A DNA stretch of 64,000 bases from positions 1-64,000 of the forward strand of contig CALBSE010000069.1 in assembly GCA_937927725.1 (NCBI GenBank). The letters are read 5' to 3'. This stretch comes from an uncultured Actinomycetes bacterium (GTDB lineage Bacteria; Actinomycetota; Acidimicrobiia; Acidimicrobiales; Acidimicrobilacustridaceae). The notes under the pieces are model-generated. The model did not search any database, was not told where the DNA came from, and worked only from the letters and a program-made list of their open reading frames with translations. Position 1 is the stretch's first letter, and every line of letters begins with the position of its first letter. The translations under genes and the position numbers were made by a program. Below, piece by piece: positions 57,938 to 64,000 of this stretch.

Positions 57938-60154
57938 GTGCCATCTACGGAGCAGGGCGAAACGAGCAGTCAAGGCCTCTCAGGCCTTACCTCGGCAATC
58001 TTTGATGAGGAACAAGAACGACTGGCGGCGACAGCCGACGATGTCGTGACTCTCCCCGACGATCTCCTCCCGGGAGTCGGCGGGAAAGGCATGCGCCTGA
58101 GCGAAGGCCTCCGCCAAGGCGGAGTGAGCATGATCTTGTTGCTCATCTTGCTCATCGTCATCGAGGAGTTTCAACGAGTTGCGCTGTTGGTGTTGGGGCC
58201 CGATATCCAAGATTCACTGAAGATCTCTGACACAACCTTGCTCGGTCTCATCAGTTTCGGCGGCGTGATCTTGGTGCTCGCCAGCCTCCCCTTTGCATGG
58301 CTTGCCGATCGTTACGCGCGGACCAAGGTTCTCGGAATCGCCACCGGCGTATGGGGACTCTTCGGCGCAATGATCGGTTTTGTTGTGAACCCATTTCAGT
58401 TGGGTATTGCTGCAGCAGGAACCGGTGTTGGTGCCGCCGCCAATATTCCGATCACGCCGTCGCTGATTGCCGACCAATACCCCATCGGCATTCGCACCCG
58501 AATGTTCGCGGCGCAAACGTTTGGTCGTCCCGCCGGTCAGGTCATCGGTCCAATCGTCGCTGGTGGAATCGTTGCAATTGCGGGTAACCACTCCGGCGAT
58601 TGGCGTTGGCCGTTTTGGTTGTTCGCTATTCCGGCAACGATGCTTGGCGTTGCGTTCTTGTTGAAGAAAGAACCGCAGCGCGGTCGTAACGAACAGCTCG
58701 CAGTCTTCGGCGAAGACCTTCCGAAAAACGCAGTCGACGACGGCCCCGTGCGACTTAGCGCAGCAATGGCTCGCTTGAAGAAGGTGCGCACGTTCTATTT
58801 CCTCATTGTTGGTATCGGCGTCCTCGGCTTCGCACTTGTCGCCGTGCCCGCCACCTTCAATCTTCTCCTTAAAGACGTGTACGGCTATGACGCCCTCAAG
58901 CGCGGTTGGGTCATGTCAATCACATGGGCCGGATCATTGATTGCTATTCCGATCGCCGGTCGCTACGGCGAGCGACTCTTCCGCAAAAACCCACCTTCGG
59001 CTTTGAAACTGATGGGTGTTGCGGTTCTGCTTTACGGATTCTGCCTCACCGTTGGCCTTCGATTCGAGCAGGCCGGAATCATGATCGCCTTCTTCACGAT
59101 CGGAAATGCATTCCAGGGCATGGCATTCACGCAACTCGGACCAACCATTTCGGCAGTTGTTCCCTACCAAATGCGCGCTCAGGCGTTCTCAATGGTTGGC
59201 GTCTACATCTTCCTTATGGGCGGCTTCTTTGGTGGCCTTCTTACTGGTGCGTTCTCCGACGCATTCGGGCAACGCACAGCGCTCACAGTTGTGATTCCTC
59301 CAGCCGCGCTTATCGGCGGCCTGATGATCATTTACGGATCCCGCTACATGAAGCGAGACATCTCTCTCACCGTTTCCGAACTCATGGAGATGCAAGAGGA
59401 ACAGAAGCGCATGGCCGCCGACCCCGAGAACATTCCTGTTCTCCAAGTCCGCAATGTCGATGCTTCGTACGGAACGCTTCAGGTCCTGTTCGACGTGAGC
59501 TTCGAAGTGAAGAAGGGCGAGTGCCTCGCGCTACTCGGAACCAATGGCGCCGGAAAGTCGACCATCCTCAAATCCATCAGTGGATTGCTCAACCCGGATC
59601 GAGGTGTCGTCCGCATGAACGGTCGCACAATCACACTCGTTGATCCGCAGTATCGAGTTGCGCTCGGGATGCTTCAGATCCCTGGCGGTGAAGCGGTATT
59701 CCCATCAATGTCCGTTGCCGAAAATCTTGAGCTCTGGAGCGAGCTCATCGAGGACAAGCAAAAGCGCGCGCAGCGCATGGATGCAACCTTCGAGGTATTC
59801 CCCGAACTTCTCCATCTCATTGACTCAAAAGCCGGGTCACTTTCGGGCGGTCAGCAACAAATGTTGGCCCTCGGAAAAGCGATCATGCTCGAACCTGAGT
59901 TGCTTCTCATCGACGAACTTTCACTGGGACTCGCGCCAATTGTCGTGCAACGTTTGCTCGGCATTGTCGAGAAACTGAAAGAACAAGGAACCACAATGGT
60001 CTTGGTTGAGCAGTCAGTGAACGTTGCACTTTCCGTCGCCGATCGAGCCGTGTTCATGGAACGAGGTCAGGTGAAGTTCGAAGGCCCTGCTCAAGAACTG
60101 TTGGAGCGTGACGATCTCTTGCGGGCCGTGTTCCTTAGCGGAGAGGGGGCCTGA
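57938..60154 (+). CDS. MFS transporter fused to LivF-type ABC ATPase
   Basis: A 738-residue two-domain protein. Residues about 60-475 are a full major-facilitator domain with some 12 helices and the loop WLADRYARTKVL between helices 2 and 3. After a short linker, residues about 498-735 are a LivF-type ATPase: Walker A LGTNGAGKST (533-542), the LivF block IPGGEAVFPSMSVAENLE, signature LSGGQQQM and Walker B LLLIDELSLGLAP. The start is GTG with an AAGGGGAACC site. The next gene (LivHMG fusion) follows 2 bases after the stop. The MFS domain may replace or regulate LivH/LivM-type permeation; this is inference. No frameshift is seen. Confidence 0.93.
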   Translation: MPSTEQGETSSQGLSGLTSAIFDEEQERLAATADDVVTLPDDLLPGVGGKGMRLSEGLRQGGVSMILLLILLIVIEEFQRVALLVLGPDIQDSLKISDTTLLGLISFGGVILVLASLPFAWLADRYARTKVLGIATGVWGLFGAMIGFVVNPFQLGIAAAGTGVGAAANIPITPSLIADQYPIGIRTRMFAAQTFGRPAGQVIGPIVAGGIVAIAGNHSGDWRWPFWLFAIPATMLGVAFLLKKEPQRGRNEQLAVFGEDLPKNAVDDGPVRLSAAMARLKKVRTFYFLIVGIGVLGFALVAVPATFNLLLKDVYGYDALKRGWVMSITWAGSLIAIPIAGRYGERLFRKNPPSALKLMGVAVLLYGFCLTVGLRFEQAGIMIAFFTIGNAFQGMAFTQLGPTISAVVPYQMRAQAFSMVGVYIFLMGGFFGGLLTGAFSDAFGQRTALTVVIPPAALIGGLMIIYGSRYMKRDISLTVSELMEMQEEQKRMAADPENIPVLQVRNVDASYGTLQVLFDVSFEVKKGECLALLGTNGAGKSTILKSISGLLNPDRGVVRMNGRTITLVDPQYRVALGMLQIPGGEAVFPSMSVAENLELWSELIEDKQKRAQRMDATFEVFPELLHLIDSKAGSLSGGQQQMLALGKAIMLEPELLLIDELSLGLAPIVVQRLLGIVEKLKEQGTTMVLVEQSVNVALSVADRAVFMERGQVKFEGPAQELLERDDLLRAVFLSGEGA

Positions 60155-60156
60155 TC

Positions 60157-62967
60157 ATGGTGTTCGGACTCACGTTCAGTGGCGACATCATCTTCTCCGG
60201 TTTCATCCAAGGCTTGGTCTACGCGCTCGTTGCGTTTGGCCTCGTCCTCATTTTCCGAGCCACTGGCGTCATTAACTTCGCACAAGGCCAAATTGGTGCC
60301 TTCGGCGGCTATGCAATGGCGCTGCTCTTCATCCAGTACCACGTGCCATACGGCTGGTCGGTGCCCATTGCACTCGCATCAGGCGTTCTACTCGGGGTCG
60401 CGTCAGAACTGATCCTGCGCCGACTGTTCACGCAACCGCGACTCCTCCTCTTCGTCGCAACGCTCGGACTTACACAGCTCATTCAGTTGTTGCAGTTGCG
60501 TCTTCCCATTCCTGATGGCAAGGAAGCCGGCGTCAGCTATCCGGTCCTCATCAGTGGCAGTTGGGAGCCGTTTGGCATCACGGTCACCGGCCCGATGATC
60601 ACGATCATCGTTGCCGTTCCGCTTTTGATGTTGGGCCTCACACTCCTGCTGCAGAAGTCGAAGTTCGGACGCCAGGTTCGCGCCACCGCCGACAATGCAC
60701 CATCAGCCCAGCTCGCTGGCATCTCCATTCGTTCCGTGTCGACAAAGGTCTGGGCCCTCGCTGGACTTCTCGCCGTTGTTGCGGCACTACTCATTGCCCC
60801 GGTCCAGGGCGGCAACATCGCAACGGTTAGCTCTGCCCTCGGCCCCAACCTTCTTCTGCTTTCGCTTACTGCAGCGATGTTCGGACGCATGCGTTCGTTT
60901 GGATGGACAGTCATTGGCGGAGTCATAGTTGGCGTTGTCAACATGCTCTTCGTGACATGGGGCCAGATCGGCGAGGTTCCGCAGGGATCAAACGTCTTGG
61001 CTGTCTTCGTGATCCTGCTTCTCCTCATTCTTTTCAACGGCAAGTCCAGCGGAATGAGCGCCGACGAATGGCAACTCACGACAAAGCTGAAGGCTGCGAA
61101 CGAAGACCTTCGCAAGCATCCTCTTTATCGAGCTTCAACAATCATCGGCATTGGACTTCTTGTCGGCGGCGCGTTACTCCTGCCCCAACTCTTTGACAAG
61201 CCAACCGATTGGCTGCGGTATTCAGAAATCCTTATCTGGATCATCGCGGCGCTTTCTGTCACCGTTCTTACCGGGTGGGCTGGCCAGTTGTCGTTGGGCC
61301 AATTCGGGTTCGTTGCGATTGGCGGCTATTTCACCGTGAAGTTCTCCGGTGGCATGCCGGTGCCGCTAGCAATTCTTGTCGGCGTCGGCTTCGGAGCTCT
61401 TGCTGCCCTGATTATCGGCGTCCCTGCACTGCGGATAAAGGGACTCTTCCTCGCGGTCATCACGCTCGGATTCGGTTTGATGGTTCGCAATTGGTTGATT
61501 TTCAACAGCGCGCTTTCTGGCGATGGCGCGATCGCGAAACTTCAAGTGAACAGAGCGAAGGGCTACAAGCTTCTGTTCTGGGAAGTGAAGGGAAATAATT
61601 TCCACGGCGTGTACTGGTTCTGTCTCGTCGTCACTGTCATCGCCATTCTGCTGGTGTGGCAGATCAGACGGACGGGCGTTGGGCGCTCAATCATCGCTGT
61701 TCGTGACAATGAACTCACTGCCGCCGCCTACACCGTCTCACCTACTGCGAAGAAGATCATTGCCTTCGCTGTCTCCGGCGGACTTGCTGCACTTGCCGGT
61801 GGGCTTCTCCCGCTTATTTCTGCGCAGCTCGAACTCAGCCCAAACGGCGGATGGTTCGATGTTGAGCAGTCGCTCCGTGTTGTCGCCGTCGCTGTCGTTG
61901 GCGGTATCGCATCGATCACTGGCGCCATTCTCGGCGTGATCGTGATCGTCGCACTTCCGATCCTTTTCGATGGCACGCCACAGGTGAAGTTGTTCGCCAG
62001 CAGTATCGGCATGCTCGTTGTGCTGCTGTACTTCCCCGGCGGCCTTATCTCGATCATTCATGCGGGCCGCGACATGCTGCTCGGTTGGTTGGCGAAGCGT
62101 ACGAACTGGGAACCAAAGCGCAATACGCAGACTGGTTCGGTCAGTTCACTGGCATCAGTGAAGACCCATGATGAAAACAGTGCGATGCCACTGGTTGTCA
62201 ACGAAGCCACGGTTCGCTTCGGCGGCCGAGTCGCTGTCGATAAGGCCTCTATCACGGTGAAGCCAGGTGAGATCGTTGGCCTCATCGGCACGAATGGCGC
62301 AGGTAAGTCGACGTTGATGAACGCCATCAGTGGATTCGTACCAAGCACCGGTTCCATCGAAATTTTTGGAACCGAAGCCCACGACCGCTCTGCACCTCGC
62401 CGAGCACGTCTAGGCATCGGTCGAGCGTTCCAGAACGCTCGTTTGTTTGCCTCGCTCAGTGTTCGCGAAACACTCATGGTTGCCCTTGAGGCCCGCGAAA
62501 AGTCACTGCTGGTTCCGTCGATGCTGTCGCTTCCGCCTTCACCCCAGCGCGAAAACCGCAAACGCAGACAGGCCAACGAGATCATCGGATATCTGGGTCT
62601 CACCCGCTATGCCGATGCGCTTATGGGTGAACTGTCCACTGGGACCCGTCGCATCGTCGAACTCGGCGCACTCCTGGCACTCGACAGCGAACTGCTGCTC
62701 CTCGACGAGCCCACTGCTGGCGTGGCCCAGAAAGAAACCGAAGCATTCGGACCGCTCATCGAGTCGATCCGTAAAGAACTCGGTGCGTCGATTCTGATCA
62801 TCGAACACGACATGCCGATGGTCATGGCAATTTCTGATCGGATCTACTGCCTCGAGGCCGGTTGCGTGATCGCCGAAGGCGAGCCCAACGCCATCCGCAA
62901 TAACCCTGCGGTCATCGCGTCCTACCTCGGCACCGACGAGCGGGCTATTGCTCGCTCAGATTCCTGA
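60157..62967 (+). CDS. LivH-LivM-LivG triple fusion
   Basis: A 936-residue protein. Residues about 1-295: LivH permease (GVINFAQGQIGAFGGYAM). About 325-640: LivM permease (SLGQFGFVAIGGYF, GPALRIKG-type loop as GVPALRIKGLFLAVITLGFG). About 678-930: LivG ATPase with Walker A IGTNGAGKST, LivG loop IGRAFQNARLFASLSVRETLMVALEA, signature LSTGTRR, Walker B LLLLDEPTAG and His switch IIEHDM. The three are normally separate genes; here they are joined by two linkers with no internal stop. With the MFS-LivF protein it gives all ABC parts: two permeases and two ATPases. It ends 21 bases before the convergent radical SAM gene. Confidence 0.95.
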   Translation: MVFGLTFSGDIIFSGFIQGLVYALVAFGLVLIFRATGVINFAQGQIGAFGGYAMALLFIQYHVPYGWSVPIALASGVLLGVASELILRRLFTQPRLLLFVATLGLTQLIQLLQLRLPIPDGKEAGVSYPVLISGSWEPFGITVTGPMITIIVAVPLLMLGLTLLLQKSKFGRQVRATADNAPSAQLAGISIRSVSTKVWALAGLLAVVAALLIAPVQGGNIATVSSALGPNLLLLSLTAAMFGRMRSFGWTVIGGVIVGVVNMLFVTWGQIGEVPQGSNVLAVFVILLLLILFNGKSSGMSADEWQLTTKLKAANEDLRKHPLYRASTIIGIGLLVGGALLLPQLFDKPTDWLRYSEILIWIIAALSVTVLTGWAGQLSLGQFGFVAIGGYFTVKFSGGMPVPLAILVGVGFGALAALIIGVPALRIKGLFLAVITLGFGLMVRNWLIFNSALSGDGAIAKLQVNRAKGYKLLFWEVKGNNFHGVYWFCLVVTVIAILLVWQIRRTGVGRSIIAVRDNELTAAAYTVSPTAKKIIAFAVSGGLAALAGGLLPLISAQLELSPNGGWFDVEQSLRVVAVAVVGGIASITGAILGVIVIVALPILFDGTPQVKLFASSIGMLVVLLYFPGGLISIIHAGRDMLLGWLAKRTNWEPKRNTQTGSVSSLASVKTHDENSAMPLVVNEATVRFGGRVAVDKASITVKPGEIVGLIGTNGAGKSTLMNAISGFVPSTGSIEIFGTEAHDRSAPRRARLGIGRAFQNARLFASLSVRETLMVALEAREKSLLVPSMLSLPPSPQRENRKRRQANEIIGYLGLTRYADALMGELSTGTRRIVELGALLALDSELLLLDEPTAGVAQKETEAFGPLIESIRKELGASILIIEHDMPMVMAISDRIYCLEAGCVIAEGEPNAIRNNPAVIASYLGTDERAIARSDS

Positions 62968-62988
62968 GTCGGCAGTACGAAAAAACTG

Positions 62989-64000
62989 TCAGTCACCGTC
63001 GGCGAGGATCTTCATGACCTCGTCGGCGGGACGACCAGTGCGCAGAAGTTCGGCCATGACCTTCATCGGCCCATCAATGTGGGTGAAGAAGTCGTAGTAC
63101 CCCGCACACAGGTAGTTGAGGCCGTCTTCACCATCGGCAGTAGTGGTGAACCGGTTCCGAGGGCATTCACCGTGACATGCGAAGCGCACCTCGCAGTTCA
63201 CACACTGGGTCGGCAGGGTTGTGGCCTTCGCTAGACCGAACCCTTGTTGCTGTGGAGAGGCCACCATTTCGGCCAGGTGGCGCTCTGAGATGTTCCCCAA
63301 CAGGTACTCGGGCTCGACGTAGTGATCGCAGGAGTACACGTCTCCGTTGTGCTCAAGGGCGATCGCCGTTCCGCAGGTCTCGGAGAAAATGCACATTGAC
63401 GATTGCATTCCAAGCCATGCGGCGAGCGCAGCGTCGAAAGACGGCACGAAGACCTCGCCGACGTCGTTGCGAACCCACTCGTCGAAAACCGCGGTGAGGA
63501 ACCTCCCCCACTGCTCTGGAGTCACCGATCGTTCCGTGACGAGTGATCCGTCCTGCACATACAACGGCCGCTCCGATGACTGCTCTCCCCACCCAGCGTC
63601 GGCTTGAACAATGAGTTCAGGAGTGGCTCGCTCAACGATTGGAATGAATTGAATGAAACGAACCCCAAGATCATCGCGAAAGTGTTCGTAGACCTCGAGC
63701 CCATGATCAGCATTTGCGGCGTGCACGGAACACAGGACGTTGGTCGCCACGTTGTGGCGCTGCAGAAGATCCCACGCCGCCTTCACGCGATCGTAGGTGG
63801 GTCGTCCCTGCTTATCGACTCGGTAGGCGTCGTGCATCGCCGCAGGGCCATCGAGCGAGAGGCCAACAAGCACGTTCTCAGCGGCAAGAAATTCACACCA
63901 CTCGTCATCGAGCAGAGTGCCATTGGTTTGCACCGTCAAGTCGAGGAGACGCTGAGGGCCAGCGATCTCTTTCGCCTTCGCTACGAGGCGACGGTAAAAG
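62989..64000 (-). CDS. Anaerobic-sulfatase-maturase-like radical SAM/SPASM protein, partial
   Basis: The C-terminal 337 residues or so; the N-terminus with the CxxxCxxC cluster lies beyond the window end. QTNGTLLDDEWCEFL and VGLSLDGPAAMHDAYRVDKQGRPTYDRV are radical SAM core. The SPASM part has CGTAIALEHNGDVYSCDHYVEPE, CVNCEVRFACHGECPRNRF and LNYLCAGYYDFF, the cysteine pattern of anaerobic sulfatase-maturating enzymes, which convert a sulfatase Cys/Ser to formylglycine. The target sulfatase must lie outside this window. It converges with the fused Liv gene. Confidence 0.9.
   Translation of the reverse strand, partial: FYRRLVAKAKEIAGPQRLLDLTVQTNGTLLDDEWCEFLAAENVLVGLSLDGPAAMHDAYRVDKQGRPTYDRVKAAWDLLQRHNVATNVLCSVHAANADHGLEVYEHFRDDLGVRFIQFIPIVERATPELIVQADAGWGEQSSERPLYVQDGSLVTERSVTPEQWGRFLTAVFDEWVRNDVGEVFVPSFDAALAAWLGMQSSMCIFSETCGTAIALEHNGDVYSCDHYVEPEYLLGNISERHLAEMVASPQQQGFGLAKATTLPTQCVNCEVRFACHGECPRNRFTTTADGEDGLNYLCAGYYDFFTHIDGPMKVMAELLRTGRPADEVMKILADGD

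Noticed and set aside
62968..62988. Terminator between the Liv fusion and the radical SAM gene
   Set aside because: Only an imperfect short GGCAGT/ACTGTC pairing with an A-run is visible; too weak to call.

Overview
The window looks like a chromosomal segment of a high-GC Gram-positive bacterium of the phylum Actinomycetota, most probably class Acidimicrobiia (an Ilumatobacter-like lineage). This is inferred from content: F420-type oxidoreductases (luciferase-like and PPOX families), a DUF222/HNH gene of the mycobacterial 13E12 type, an LPXTG-anchored surface protein, a SAM riboswitch of the SAM-I/IV superfamily, many acyl-CoA and SDR genes, and frequent GTG/TTG starts. I recognise no phage, integrase, transposase or CRISPR array. 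Coding density is high, and no gene-free stretch exceeds about 220 bases.

Layout. 1-5 kb: tRNA-Gly(GCC), DUF4202 protein, a Thr-rich membrane protein, an Fpg/Nei glycosylase and a riboswitch-controlled methionine operon (metX, metZ), all on the minus strand. 5-11 kb: an orphan adenine-specific DNA methylase behind a DEAD-box helicase, then an operon of acyl-CoA dehydrogenase, lgt and a glutathione-peroxidase-like gene. 11-23 kb: fatty-acid/CoA genes (TetR, enoyl-CoA hydratases, SDRs, a degenerate metallo-beta-lactamase-fold protein, Nudix) and a minus-strand operon starting with a fadD3-like ligase and ending with a TetR gene. 23-27 kb: two tandem secreted parallel beta-helix proteins. 27-39 kb: hydratase/SDR pair, lipoprotein, DUF1643, MFS exporter coupled to an HNH gene (both with in-frame tandem repeats), a large two-propeller LPXTG protein, a DUF1214 protein and a third beta-helix protein.

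39-55 kb is dominated by steroid-ring-degradation-like genes: a DUF35 protein plus Ltp2-like aldolase, a fadA6-like thiolase, an SCP-x-type thiolase with a fused HMG-CoA-synthase-like/DUF35 partner, a luciferase-like oxidoreductase, an ipdF-like SDR under a LysR gene, and an operon with an echA20-like hydrolase, two SDRs, a MaoC-type hydratase and a PPOX protein. A TauD-type dioxygenase, a family III CoA-transferase and an NTF2-like protein follow. With the fadD3-like gene at 21.6 kb, the cell probably activates and degrades a polycyclic propionate such as a sterol-ring remnant. Two matching 15-bp palindromes, upstream of the fadD3-like gene and of the HMG-CoA-synthase-like gene, suggest a shared TetR regulon.

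55-64 kb holds a branched-chain-amino-acid-type (Liv) uptake system with unusual architecture: a separate substrate-binding lipoprotein, a protein fusing a complete major-facilitator domain to a LivF-type ATPase, and a second protein fusing LivH, LivM and LivG. This is the most striking system in the window. The last gene, cut by the window end, is an anaerobic-sulfatase-maturase-like radical SAM protein.
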